Positions 16,195 to 25,063 of a stretch of DNA of 58,725 nt are shown one piece after another (position 1 is the stretch's first letter; every line of letters begins with the position of its first letter). Made by a program: the position numbers and the translations under genes. The notes beneath the pieces were generated by a model that saw only the letters and a program-made list of their open reading frames with translations, ran no database searches and had not been told where the DNA came from. Origin of the DNA: Lachnospiraceae bacterium (GTDB taxonomy: Bacteria > Bacillota > Clostridia > Lachnospirales > Lachnospiraceae); the NCBI GenBank assembly GCA_014804795.1, contig JAAUZC010000027.1, positions 1 to 58,725 on the forward strand, written 5' to 3'.

Positions 16195-17123
16195 TCGCTC
16201 TTCCTCTCTGTCAGTTCCTGTATTTCTTCTGCAAGAAAACGGGCATACATCTGTCTCCCCGCTTTATTTAAATGCAGGCTGTCTTCCGTATACTCCTCAA
16301 AATTTGTCTCATCAAAACCCAAATCATTGAGCGCATCGATCACATATACTCCATACTCCGCCGCGATCTCTTTTTCCAGTTCGGCATACTGATCTAACGT
16401 TCCGCCGCCAAAATCTTCCTCAAAACAGTTTTCCCGTCCATTAATATGAAAAAAAGGCGGCGTCACAAGAACAATCTCCAGGTCAGGATAGGTCTCTTTA
16501 AGCATCTCTACCGCATACCGCAGCACCCCGCCATATGTTGTCACATCCAATGGATCTTCCTGATTGTCCAGCTGCTTTCCCACCATATAATCATTTGTTC
16601 CAAACGCCAACAAAAGAATTTCTGTCTGCCGCAAATCTACTCCCGAAAGCTGTTCCATAACGCTGTCAAAATACTCTCTTTTCACCTGACTTGCCGCCAG
16701 ATCCGCCCGCTGCACACCAAAGTCGCGGTAACATAATGCTTCCGTCAGGCTCTTTAGGGATAAAGACTCCTCATTGTAGGAATATCTGTCCGCATGCTCT
16801 CCGACACTGGCACAATTTCCGCCAAAGGCTCCGTTTAACATTGTCATTCCGGAATATTCCTCAAAATATCCGTCCACCGTACCGTCTTCCCGTTCCTTGC
16901 CGATAATGCTGTCGCCGATCACCACAACATCCCACTGTCTGTCTTCCGTTTCCGCTTCAACACTCCGGTATCCAAGCAGGAGTAAAAAGCCCGACAAAAC
17001 AATCGCAAGAGCAACACTTATGAAACGGACAGCAGACCTTTCGCAAGCCTGTCCGCTCCCCTGCCGTCCACTATCGTTTTCATGATTTGACTGATTTCTT
17101 CTCGAAGCGTCTTTTCCCTGCAC
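16191..17123 (-). CDS. Membrane-anchored SGNH/GDSL hydrolase-like protein
   Basis: 310 residues from a GTG at 17123; a membrane anchor at about 34-54 is followed by an extracellular SGNH domain. All blocks are present: VVIGDS (nucleophile S72), GGNCAS, FGTNDYM (N177) and EDSLHLN near the C terminus with the Asp/His pair. It should be an active esterase, deacetylase or acyltransferase, likely trimming or moving acyl groups on the polymer. The reading frame overlaps the pseG gene by 106 nt, because no closer start has a ribosome binding site (GAGGTGG precedes the GTG). Its N terminus would thus be translated from pseG coding sequence, a rather long overlap. Confidence 0.8.
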   Translation of the reverse strand: MQGKDASRRNQSNHENDSGRQGSGQACERSAVRFISVALAIVLSGFLLLLGYRSVEAETEDRQWDVVVIGDSIIGKEREDGTVDGYFEEYSGMTMLNGAFGGNCASVGEHADRYSYNEESLSLKSLTEALCYRDFGVQRADLAASQVKREYFDSVMEQLSGVDLRQTEILLLAFGTNDYMVGKQLDNQEDPLDVTTYGGVLRYAVEMLKETYPDLEIVLVTPPFFHINGRENCFEEDFGGGTLDQYAELEKEIAAEYGVYVIDALNDLGFDETNFEEYTEDSLHLNKAGRQMYARFLAEEIQELTERKSE

Positions 17124-18058
17124 AGCACTTCCACCTCTTCTTCAACAAAATCAAGTACGCTTTCCGGCGCTGCCGAAAAATCTCCTGCATTTTTTATCGG
17201 CGTCAGCTTTGCAAAAGTTTCCATGTTCCTTCGCTGATTTTCCACAAAATAAAACCCTACTGTGGGTATTCCGATACTGCAAAGCTCATAAAACGTACTG
17301 CCCGCCGCAGAAACTGCAATGTCGCACTCCTGCATGAGTTCTGACATGCATGTCACATTTTTATGTATCTGTAATGTGACATGCCCTGCCGCAAGGCGCT
17401 CCAATTCCTCTGTATCAGGATGATACGGGCCGCACACAATATGCCAGACCGGATTTTGGATGCTTTCCTTTTCTTTCTGCAAAAGTCTCTTTACCATGCA
17501 ACGCGCTATATGAAGACTATCGCTCCCTCCTGTCGTAAACAGAACATGTTCCGCCTTTTCTCGCACAGCATAGTTACAATTTCTGAACTGCTCACGAAGG
17601 GGCATATAGGCACAGCCAAGAAAGAGTTTTGTCCATGCCGGATAATCTTTCTCATATTCTAAAGTTTTGCCATATATATTATAATTAACCAACCCGTCAC
17701 AAGGGTATACCGCCCTTTTTTCGTCATCCATCAGAATGACTTTTGCAGACATCCTTAACTGTTCCAGATAGTACGGTGTTATAAAGTAACTGTCCACCAG
17801 AATTTTCGGTTTTTCTGCCTCCCTGTTTTCTGCAAGAAGCTTTGCTGTCTGCGGCAGTTCCGCCTCCATATCATCATATCGGACATATAGAACCTTTACC
17901 GAAAAGCCTCTCTCTTTTATGAGCATTACAGGTTTTTCATCTGCTGTCAAAAACAGCACTTCTTCCCCAAGGCGCCCGAGCGCTTCTGCAATCGTCAGGC
18001 AGCGCATCACATGTCCCATGCCGATCTTCTCATTTCCGTCCGCTCTGATATAAAACAT
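17018..18058 (-). CDS. pseG: UDP-2,4-diacetamido-2,4,6-trideoxy-beta-L-altropyranose hydrolase
   Basis: 346 residues of a GT-B-like fold. The start FYIRADGNEKIGMGHVMRCL with the catalytic His16, then FLTADE, ILVDSYF, a glycine-rich FTTGGSDSLH and the C-terminal SAAGSTFYELCSIGIPTVGFY are the signature of PseG, which removes UDP from the diacetamido sugar in pseudaminic acid synthesis. It follows the MaoC/acyltransferase fusion by 2 nt and lies downstream of pseF and pseI. The related LegG hydrolysing epimerase is of a different family, so pseudaminic rather than legionaminic acid is indicated. Confidence 0.88.
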   Translation of the reverse strand: MFYIRADGNEKIGMGHVMRCLTIAEALGRLGEEVLFLTADEKPVMLIKERGFSVKVLYVRYDDMEAELPQTAKLLAENREAEKPKILVDSYFITPYYLEQLRMSAKVILMDDEKRAVYPCDGLVNYNIYGKTLEYEKDYPAWTKLFLGCAYMPLREQFRNCNYAVREKAEHVLFTTGGSDSLHIARCMVKRLLQKEKESIQNPVWHIVCGPYHPDTEELERLAAGHVTLQIHKNVTCMSELMQECDIAVSAAGSTFYELCSIGIPTVGFYFVENQRRNMETFAKLTPIKNAGDFSAAPESVLDFVEEEVEVLCREKTLREEISQIMKTIVDGRGADRLAKGLLSVS

Positions 18059-18060
18059 TT

Positions 18061-19086
18061 TTACTGCCCTTCGTTCAGATACTCCTCTTCCTCCCGCAGC
18101 TGCTTTTCAAGTTCCAACAATTTTTGACTGCGGTCTTTAATTCTCCTTGCCGGACTTCCGGCATATACCCCCCATGATTCCAGACTCTTTGAGCACATGG
18201 AAAGGGCTCCCACGGAACTCCCTTCACCGATCGTCACTCCCGGAAGTATCACGGATGTTGCCCCCACAATGACATGCTTCCCCAGATGAACTGCTCTGCT
18301 CTTATCTGTTCTCTTATATTTTTCCGGTACAGTAGGATTTGTCAGGGATTCCCCGGAATAATCGTTTGATGTGGCATAGATCACAACTCTTGAAGAAAGC
18401 CCTGAAAAATCGTCCATGATGATTCCCTCTGTTCCGCCATAAAGCCCGCAAAACTGGGCAATATGAATATAGTCACCCAGCACAACCCTACCGCTTATTG
18501 TAGTAAAATCATCAATCCTCACATTGCTTCCGATTTCCAAAAGCTCCGGATTATAAAGAACCGCATTTCTGCTGATCAAGACATCTGAGCCATATTTTTT
18601 TAATCCTAATTTCTTTAATTCGTCTACGGAATAGAATGTTCCGTTTTGCTTTTGAGGCTGCACTGCGCCGGCTTCGGATTTACACGTATCTGTATATTTA
18701 ATTACTGCCTCCCCGTCAATCACAGCGTCTCCATCCTGATTTATACACTTCGTTTCCAGTTTATATATTCCTTTATCGCTATTGAGAATTTCTATCACTT
18801 CACAAATTGCCGTAATCGTGTTCCCCTCCATTACAGGTTTTAAAAAATTCAGATTCTGGCTAAGATAAATCGCACCATCGCCCGGAAGTTTGGTTCCTAT
18901 TACCGCAGAAATAAGCCCTGCGGGCAACATACCGTGCGCAACTCTTTTTCCGAAAAAGCCTTTGGACGCTTCTTCGGCATTGATATGAACCGAGTTAAAA
19001 TCTCCTGTCAGACCCGCATACAAATTTATGTCCGACTCTGTAATTGTCTTGCTAAAAGATGCTCTGTCACCTTTTTTTAACTTCAT
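18061..19086 (-). CDS. Fusion of a MaoC/PhaJ-type (R)-hydratase with a left-handed beta-helix acyltransferase
   Basis: 341 residues in two domains. Residues 1 to about 130 are a hotdog-fold enoyl-CoA hydratase: ITESDINLYAGLTGDFNSVH with the catalytic pair D29 and H34, RVAHGMLPAGLISAVIGTKLPG and YLSQNLNFLKPV match PhaJ and MaoC proteins closely. After a linker (about 135-155), residues 160 to about 320 form a hexapeptide-repeat acyltransferase (VLGDYIHIAQF, HLGKHVIVGATSVILPGVTI, GVYAGSPARRIK), then a short coiled coil. The start overlaps pseI by 4 nt and pseG follows 2 nt later. Inference: the first domain makes (R)-3-hydroxybutyryl-CoA from crotonyl-CoA and the second transfers it to the amino sugar, replacing PseH. 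3-Hydroxybutanoyl groups are known on Pse derivatives of other bacteria. Confidence 0.8.
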   Translation of the reverse strand: MKLKKGDRASFSKTITESDINLYAGLTGDFNSVHINAEEASKGFFGKRVAHGMLPAGLISAVIGTKLPGDGAIYLSQNLNFLKPVMEGNTITAICEVIEILNSDKGIYKLETKCINQDGDAVIDGEAVIKYTDTCKSEAGAVQPQKQNGTFYSVDELKKLGLKKYGSDVLISRNAVLYNPELLEIGSNVRIDDFTTISGRVVLGDYIHIAQFCGLYGGTEGIIMDDFSGLSSRVVIYATSNDYSGESLTNPTVPEKYKRTDKSRAVHLGKHVIVGATSVILPGVTIGEGSSVGALSMCSKSLESWGVYAGSPARRIKDRSQKLLELEKQLREEEEYLNEGQ

Positions 19087-20129
19087 TTAGCTATATCCCT
19101 CCCCAAATCCTTTTCTGATATCGGTTCTCCGCACGATATGCTTCTCCCAGATTTTTTCCCGATCAATTCTTTTAAATATATCGGCGCAATCCCGTTTCCC
19201 GGTCTGATAATTCTAATATTATTCATGGTAAATACCTCTCCGGGTGCAATATCTTTTACGGCAAATATACTGCGCCGAAACGCCGTCTGTTTCTTCTCAC
19301 CCTCCGTCAATGTATAGTCCGGGCCCGATGCGGCTATTTTCGCATTCTTTACATCCTGTATCATAGAAGCATATTCTTCCATTGTCATGCTAAACGCACT
19401 GTCGGCACTTGCTGTTCCAGCTAACATCACATGTTTCTCCACCACACATGCCCCAAGCGCCACCCCAACAACAGCACCGAGGCTTCCGGCACTGTGATCG
19501 GACAATCCGACAGGCACCTTGAATCTTTCTTTCATATCCGGAATGTTTGCCAAATGCATGTCTTCCCAAGGTGCCGGATATTCACTGCAGCATTTTAACA
19601 GTACAATCTGCTCATTCCGAGCCCGTCTGCAGGCATCAATAGCATTCCAAATCTCTTCTATATTTCCCATCCCCGTAGAAATGATCATCGGCTTGCCTTT
19701 CGATGCCGCATATTCTATTAATGGAATATCTACCAATTCAAAACTTGCAATCTTATATGCCTCTGTACCAAGATCATCCAAAAAATCGACTGCCGTATTA
19801 TCAAACGGTGTCGACAGAAAGTCGAGCCCGTATTTTTCACATTCTCTCTTGATACTTTCGTGCCATTCATAAGGGGTTCCAGCCTCTTTATAGAGATCGT
19901 AAAGCTTATATCCATCCCAGAGGCCACCTTTAATTTTAAAGTATTCCTTATCACAGTCAATAGTAAGCGTATCCGCTGTATACGTCTGGATCTTTACGCA
20001 GTCTGCACCGGCCTCCGCCGACCGACGGACAATCTCCAAAGCATTCTCTATATCCCCCCCATGATTTGCGCTCATTTCTGCGATAAAATAAACTTCATTT
20101 CGATTAATCTTATCAAACAAACGGAACAT
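19083..20129 (-). CDS. pseI: Pseudaminic acid synthase (NeuB family)
   Basis: 348 residues. The TIM-barrel part begins FIAEMSANHGG and contains KIQTYTADT, LDFLSTPFDNTAVDFL and PVGLSDHS; the C-terminal SAF (antifreeze-like) domain begins near residue 285 (RRSIFAVKDIAPGE). The stretch FKIKGGLWDGYKLYDLYKEA is typical of PseI rather than NeuB or LegI. It condenses 2,4-diacetamido-2,4,6-trideoxyaltrose with phosphoenolpyruvate. The start at 20129 has GAGAGGAGA upstream and overlaps the pseF stop by one base (TAATG). Confidence 0.9.
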   Translation of the reverse strand: MFRLFDKINRNEVYFIAEMSANHGGDIENALEIVRRSAEAGADCVKIQTYTADTLTIDCDKEYFKIKGGLWDGYKLYDLYKEAGTPYEWHESIKRECEKYGLDFLSTPFDNTAVDFLDDLGTEAYKIASFELVDIPLIEYAASKGKPMIISTGMGNIEEIWNAIDACRRARNEQIVLLKCCSEYPAPWEDMHLANIPDMKERFKVPVGLSDHSAGSLGAVVGVALGACVVEKHVMLAGTASADSAFSMTMEEYASMIQDVKNAKIAASGPDYTLTEGEKKQTAFRRSIFAVKDIAPGEVFTMNNIRIIRPGNGIAPIYLKELIGKKSGRSISCGEPISEKDLGRDIAK

Positions 20130-20836
20130 TATAGATCTCCTCTCATTTCTGTTTGCCTCATCGCCTGATATTTAATCTCCGCAATCTGCCAGTCCGCTTC
20201 GTTATCAATATCCTGCACTTCTGTTTCACTCACCACATAAGGCAGAATTTTTCCTAACATCAGCTTTCCGTTTTTTTTAAACGCTTCTGTCCGGAAACAG
20301 TAAAATTGACCCACATCGTGATATTCCTTTTCCAGATCCTGTGAACGGCTGTCCATATAGCGTAGATCCCCAAACTGCAAAAGCCCGTCTCTTACGACCA
20401 TGGCACGCTTCGGCGGATAAGAAAACTCCACTACCGGAATCAATGTATCAGCAGTCCCTGCAATCAGTTTTTCCATCGCACTTTTCAGTTTTTCCGCTGT
20501 CACAAACGGCGCTGTCGGATAAATACAGCAGCCGGCCTCGAAATGCTCGCCCCGCTTTTCATACTCTTCCAGCACTTCTAACAGCACGTCATTTGTACTC
20601 GCGAAATCTCCTGCTGTCTTTTCGCTTCGAAAAAAAGGAATTTTTGCGCCATACTGCCTTGCCAGATCTGCAATCTCTTCATCCTCCGTCGATACCATTA
20701 CTTCATCAAATACAGCGCTCTGTAATGCTGCTTCTATAGAATACGCCATAATCGGCTTTCCAAGAAAATTACGGATATTTTTTCTCGGTATTCTTTTGCT
20801 GCCGCCCCTGGCAGTGATTATTGCGATTTTTTTCAT
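20129..20836 (-). CDS. pseF: CMP-pseudaminic acid cytidylyltransferase
   Basis: 235 residues. The N-terminal loop AIITARGGSKRIPRKNIR binds CTP; MAYSIEAAL, MVSTEDEEIA and YPTAPF are family motifs, and DIDNEADW near the C terminus is typical of PseF/NeuA enzymes of this length. It activates pseudaminic acid for transfer. First gene of the tight pseF-pseI-fusion-pseG run, with GAGGAGAAAG as ribosome binding site. Confidence 0.9.
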   Translation of the reverse strand: MKKIAIITARGGSKRIPRKNIRNFLGKPIMAYSIEAALQSAVFDEVMVSTEDEEIADLARQYGAKIPFFRSEKTAGDFASTNDVLLEVLEEYEKRGEHFEAGCCIYPTAPFVTAEKLKSAMEKLIAGTADTLIPVVEFSYPPKRAMVVRDGLLQFGDLRYMDSRSQDLEKEYHDVGQFYCFRTEAFKKNGKLMLGKILPYVVSETEVQDIDNEADWQIAEIKYQAMRQTEMRGDL

Positions 20837-20873
20837 AATGGTCTTTCTCCTCTTACAGGCATCATCATATCAC

Positions 20874-21902
20874 TTATTTCAGCAATTTTTTCTTCCATCT
20901 TCTGGCTGCGTTTAAAATTATATAATAGCAGTAAAATCCCACATTACTCTTTTGGTGAATCGCGGCAAGCTTCCTTTCCTCTTCCCCGATCATACTTCGG
21001 TAATAAGGGTTATCCTGAAAATCCGGGAAGTACTTTTTCATGCCGTCCCGCAGTTCCGCAAGGAAAGATAATTTTCTGTGCTTTACACCGGACATATAGG
21101 AAAACAACGTTGTGATATAATAAGTCTCGGCAAACCGAAATTCTATTTCAGGACGATACTTTGTCAGGAAACCTCTGCTGCTGCATTCCATAACCATCAA
21201 CTCCCCGGCCTTCATCCGGTCTGCGCACTTCCCCTCCGAAATATGATGCACCGTAGAAACGTCATGCTGATAGTAGTAATAAAGCGGCTCGTTTATCTTT
21301 TCAAACTGTTTGCAGTATAACATCCAGACTGTTCCCGCACAGTTGTCCTCATAAAAAATTCCTTCAGGAAAATTCAACCCATTCTCCCGAATCATACTTC
21401 CCCGGTATACTTTTATTACCATACTGCCCGGACGCATCACAAGCTTTTTATGCTTTTCCTCATTACAGATTCCTGTCTGCTCTTCCGTATTATTTTGAAT
21501 CACTTTGCCGACTTCCATTGTATGTTCGGATACCAGACTGTAATCACAGCCCACGACATCGGCGCCGGTTTGTTCCGCTTTCTCTATGAGTCTCTCATAA
21601 AAATCCGGCGTCACCCAGTCATCACTGTCCAGAAAACCGATCCACTCACCGACAGCAATTTTCAATCCCTCATTTTTTGCTCCGCCCTGCCTCCTGTTTT
21701 TTTCATAGTGGACTACTCGAAATTTTTCCGGGTAATCGAACTCATAACGCCTCAATATTTCCAACGAATTATCTGTGGAAGCATCATCCACAGCAATGAT
21801 CTCCATATCCCGCAGCGTCTGATGCACCAGACTGTTTAAGCAATATTCCAGTTTTCCGTCCGCCGCCATATTATAGACCGGCACAATTACGCTGCACTTC
21901 AT
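20874..21902 (-). CDS. GT2-family glycosyltransferase
   Basis: 342 residues with a GT-A N-terminal domain (KCSVIVPVYNM, AVDDASTDNSLEIL, KNRRQGGAKNEGL, FLDSDDWVTPDF with the DxD-type acidic residues). There are no membrane helices, so it works on cytoplasmic lipid-linked intermediates. The C-terminal part resembles EpsJ-type enzymes that build repeat units. Donor and acceptor cannot be told. Lies 37 bp before pseF and 48 bp after the ABC transporter gene. Confidence 0.85.
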   Translation of the reverse strand: MKCSVIVPVYNMAADGKLEYCLNSLVHQTLRDMEIIAVDDASTDNSLEILRRYEFDYPEKFRVVHYEKNRRQGGAKNEGLKIAVGEWIGFLDSDDWVTPDFYERLIEKAEQTGADVVGCDYSLVSEHTMEVGKVIQNNTEEQTGICNEEKHKKLVMRPGSMVIKVYRGSMIRENGLNFPEGIFYEDNCAGTVWMLYCKQFEKINEPLYYYYQHDVSTVHHISEGKCADRMKAGELMVMECSSRGFLTKYRPEIEFRFAETYYITTLFSYMSGVKHRKLSFLAELRDGMKKYFPDFQDNPYYRSMIGEEERKLAAIHQKSNVGFYCYYIILNAARRWKKKLLK

Positions 21903-21950
21903 CCTGCTCTCCTTTTTAATTTCGTACCTGTCCTTCCAGTTCCGCTATCT

Positions 21951-23699
21951 TTACTTGCTGTCCTTCTCCAACACTGCCTTTCCGTTTTCCACCCGATAGA
22001 TCATATCACACTTCTCAATCGTCTGCAGTCTGTGGGCAATGATGATCAACGTCTTTCTGCCATGCAGGCTGTTGATGGAATCCATGATTGCCGCTTCCGT
22101 GTCATTGTCAAGCGCCGACGTCGCCTCATCCAGAATCAATACTTCCGGGTCATAATAAAGCGCTCTTGCAATTCCGATGCGCTGTCTCTGCCCGCCGGAA
22201 ATACGAATGCCCCGCTCGCCAATGCTTGTATTCACACCCTCCGGAAGGCTTTTCACAAACTCATCCAGCTGCGCTTCCCTTAACACTTCCCAGAGCCTAT
22301 TCTCGTCAATCTCCTCCTCTGCGATACCGAAAGCCACGTTCTTGCGGATCGTATCATCTAACATAAAGATCATTTGGGGAATGTATCCCACATTTTTTAA
22401 CCAGCTTCTGTAATTTTCCTTTATACTCACGCCGTCCGCATAGACACCGCCTGTTTGAATCTCCAAAAGCCCCAACAGGATATCTACGACCGTCGTTTTC
22501 CCCGCACCGGATGTTCCTACAATGCCGACTGCCGCTCCCACCGGGATTTCCATATCGGCATGGTCAAAAATCAACGGCTCCGCATTCGGATAATGATACG
22601 TAATATCTTTCAATACAATGTTCTTTTTTACAGGCAGCTTCTCTTTCGCCACCTCTGCAAAACTCATATCTGTATTCTCCCCGGAGATCTCATCCTGCAG
22701 ATTATCGCTGACCCCCATAAAGAAAGGCTGATAAAACGCAATCGACGTGAGCTGGTTGTTGATCCTGTTCGCGCAGGGCATTATACGCATTGCCGCCACC
22801 ACAAAGGCGGAAAGCACTGCCGTAACTTCCCTGACGCTTTCCCCGCTGCTCACCAGTATCATCATATAGCCTACCAGACTGGCCACGCAGACCGTCTCGA
22901 TCAAAAGTCTCGGAATGCTGTTATAAAGCGTATATTTCTGCACCGCCCCCACATAGCCTTTTCCGCATTTGATATATTCCTCTGTGAAATATTGCTCTTT
23001 CCCGGCTATTTTTACCTCTTTAATCCCCTGAACAGTCTGGGATATCCATTTAAACAATCCGCTGTAAAAGTCCTGATTTTCCTTGCCCGCTTTATTCATG
23101 ATCGGCTTTACAACATTCTTGATGATGAGCAAAGTAACAAGCAGGGGTACGGCAATGATCATTGTCATCTTCCAATCCGAAGCAAGCATCACGCCGACTA
23201 ACACCACAAAAACGATCATCTCCGAGACAAGCTGCAAAAGTGACAAAATAAGAGCATACATATTATTCACATCAGAAGTGATGTTTCTCTGAATAACTGC
23301 CGTATCCGCATTTAAATAAAACTCATAGCCTTTCCGCAAATAATTTTTCATCATCCGCTCGGAAGTCCGAAACTGGTTTGTATAGACAAACCGATACATA
23401 AACTTCATCTGCCAGTAAAGATAAATATTCTTGACAATAAATATCAGTATCAATGCCGACATCATAAGCAGCGCAAATTGTGTCGTGCTCTGCATATGCA
23501 GCATCTCATATACTTTTCTCACGATCTCATATTTTGTGACCGAGTTTTCATCAATGACCACTCCCACCACAGGAATGACCATAGACACACTGCATGCCTC
23601 CAAAACAGCGCCGAAAATCATCATAAAAACTATGAGGATCATCGTACTTTTCTGCTTCTTATCAAGCAGCACATTTAGTTTTTTCAGAATATTTCGCAT
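21951..23699 (-). CDS. ABC transporter with fused permease and ATPase, candidate lipid-linked oligosaccharide flippase (PglK/MsbA-like)
   Basis: 582 residues: an N-terminal transmembrane domain of about six helices (to about 320) and a nucleotide-binding domain with Walker A GTSGAGKT (395-402), ISGGQRQ signature, Walker B LILDEATSALD and the switch His in IIAHR. The start at 23699 (AAGGAG before it) is preferred to one nine codons upstream. The half-transporter layout and position between glycosyltransferase and Pse genes point to flipping of lipid-linked oligosaccharide, as PglK does. The second operon has its own Wzx, so this transporter probably serves the Pse-containing glycan. A peptide or drug exporter cannot be excluded. 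Confidence 0.85.
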   Translation of the reverse strand: MRNILKKLNVLLDKKQKSTMILIVFMMIFGAVLEACSVSMVIPVVGVVIDENSVTKYEIVRKVYEMLHMQSTTQFALLMMSALILIFIVKNIYLYWQMKFMYRFVYTNQFRTSERMMKNYLRKGYEFYLNADTAVIQRNITSDVNNMYALILSLLQLVSEMIVFVVLVGVMLASDWKMTMIIAVPLLVTLLIIKNVVKPIMNKAGKENQDFYSGLFKWISQTVQGIKEVKIAGKEQYFTEEYIKCGKGYVGAVQKYTLYNSIPRLLIETVCVASLVGYMMILVSSGESVREVTAVLSAFVVAAMRIMPCANRINNQLTSIAFYQPFFMGVSDNLQDEISGENTDMSFAEVAKEKLPVKKNIVLKDITYHYPNAEPLIFDHADMEIPVGAAVGIVGTSGAGKTTVVDILLGLLEIQTGGVYADGVSIKENYRSWLKNVGYIPQMIFMLDDTIRKNVAFGIAEEEIDENRLWEVLREAQLDEFVKSLPEGVNTSIGERGIRISGGQRQRIGIARALYYDPEVLILDEATSALDNDTEAAIMDSINSLHGRKTLIIIAHRLQTIEKCDMIYRVENGKAVLEKDSK

Positions 23700-23762
23700 A
23701 GTAACTCCTTGCTTATGATCCGTCACCCGGGTTATTGTTCCATTTAAATCTGTTCATCTATA

Positions 23763-24890
23763 TTATAATGAATCACCGTCATCATTCTCTGTAATGCCGA
23801 TCATTTTGTTCTGACTGTGAATTTCATGGTCTTCATACTTGTCCATGAAGTCGCCGCCAAGGCGGATACATTGGTCAGCAAATCGGATTCCTTTCAAATC
23901 CGTAAAGACTGTAACTACCTGTTCAAAATGCAGATCCGGGAAAAAGTTTAACATCTCCATCGGCATAGTTGCATCAAACATTGGATAGTCAGGGAAAACT
24001 TTACGGTAGTCCAACACATCCCGTGGATGAGGCTTTATAAATATCTGCCCCTGTTTTTCATATTCCTCCACAATGTCCTTAAAAATCTGTTCTCTGACGT
24101 CCAGCGTACACAGAGGATCTGTGAGTACTAATATTTTATCCCTTTTTTGTTCCCCTGTCTTGTTGCACTCCTCTATTTTTTGAAGCAGCCCGTCCATGTC
24201 CCTCACAAAAGCATGCAGGATAATATCCTTGTCCTCTTTCGTCAGAGCATCCACAAGGGGCTGCCTCGGTACTTCTTTATAGTAAGGACAGGGCAGCGCA
24301 ATTGCAGAAATACTGTTAACTTCCATATCCAGGCAGTATTTTCCGTACCCATTCTGAACAAAGATCAGGTTTAGTTTTTTAGACAAAAATGCCTTCAACC
24401 CAAAGTGCCCTCTGTTGTCATATCTTGCCGCATCAAAATGGACAAGACAGTTCAAACCGTCCTCCATGGCGTGATAATATATCTTATTTTGATTCAGGTA
24501 ATACCCTATCGGATCAGAATCACAGAATACATAAATTTCCCGGTATTTCCTGAAATCTACCGGGATAAAAGGCGCCTCCAGCTTTGCATAACACCTTGTA
24601 AAACGGATGCGCTGCCACATATTAAAAACAATATTCCCCTTATCTTCCCTGAAAGATGCAAGTTCCGGAAAATAGTCTTCCCGCTTTTCATCAAAGGGAA
24701 TTACATCAGCAAACAATCCGGTAGATCTTACGCGCTCTCCGAACTGTTCAAAATCATTGGACATACTGCTCAGTACCAATGTTGCTTCACCTGCCGCAGA
24801 TTTTTCTTTCCCGCGCCGCAGATCAAGTTCTTTTAAAAACGCCACATACGCATGATAGTAAGTGTGGCAGACATAAATTCTGTCGTTCAT
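23763..24890 (-). CDS. Sialyltransferase-like glycosyltransferase, candidate pseudaminyltransferase
   Basis: 375 residues, no membrane helices. It carries the two short motifs shared by GT-B bacterial sialyltransferases (GT52 and relatives): an acidic motif AMEDG (E143, D144, G145) and IKPHP (286-289). The N-terminal ICVCHT-like opening (DRIYVCHTYYHAYVAF) also resembles that group. Because the operon encodes CMP-pseudaminic acid synthesis, the likely reaction is transfer of Pse from CMP-Pse to a glycan acceptor. It is the first gene of the long minus-strand operon, with AAAGGAAAAC before the ATG. Confidence 0.65.
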   Translation of the reverse strand: MNDRIYVCHTYYHAYVAFLKELDLRRGKEKSAAGEATLVLSSMSNDFEQFGERVRSTGLFADVIPFDEKREDYFPELASFREDKGNIVFNMWQRIRFTRCYAKLEAPFIPVDFRKYREIYVFCDSDPIGYYLNQNKIYYHAMEDGLNCLVHFDAARYDNRGHFGLKAFLSKKLNLIFVQNGYGKYCLDMEVNSISAIALPCPYYKEVPRQPLVDALTKEDKDIILHAFVRDMDGLLQKIEECNKTGEQKRDKILVLTDPLCTLDVREQIFKDIVEEYEKQGQIFIKPHPRDVLDYRKVFPDYPMFDATMPMEMLNFFPDLHFEQVVTVFTDLKGIRFADQCIRLGGDFMDKYEDHEIHSQNKMIGITENDDGDSL

Positions 24891-24919
24891 TTTGTTTTCC
24901 TTTGTTCCCTCATGTTAAG

Positions 24920-24948
24920 AGTGTACCATATTTTTCCTGATAATACAA
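24920..24948 (-). promoter_or_regulatory. Weak candidate promoter for the long minus-strand operon
   Basis: TTGTAT and TACACT, 17 bp apart on the minus strand, would start transcription about 20 nt before the 24890 start codon. Both boxes have mismatches, and no better candidate is visible in this gap. Confidence 0.3.
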
Positions 24949-24968
24949 AATAAAATCACTTTTATTTT
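24947..24968. repeat. AT-rich palindrome in the divergent intergenic region
   Basis: AAAATAAAA and TTTTATTTT form perfect 9-bp arms around TCAC. It lies between the divergent 24890 and 25141 genes, overlapping the candidate -35 region of the leftward promoter. Could be an operator or a weak hairpin. Confidence 0.4.
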
Positions 24969-25034
24969 GATGCAGGAATGGGCTGAAAAGTTTTCCCGCA
25001 TGCATACCGGCCCGTAAACTGCACAGACTATAGA

Positions 25035-25063
25035 TAGACTAAAAGGAAGGAATGATATATAAT
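25035..25063 (+). promoter_or_regulatory. Promoter for the 25141 lipoprotein gene
   Basis: TAGACT (25035-25040) and a perfect TATAAT (25058-25063) with 17-bp spacing, about 75 bp upstream of the start codon. Confidence 0.55.

Noticed and set aside
18061-19086. MaoC domain as part of polyhydroxyalkanoate or fatty-acid metabolism
   Set aside because: Fused to a sugar-type acyltransferase and embedded between pseI and pseG with 4-nt and 2-nt spacing.
24947-24968. Another invertible element in the divergent intergenic region
   Set aside because: Only a short AT-rich palindrome with no second distant copy noticed and no recombinase beside it.
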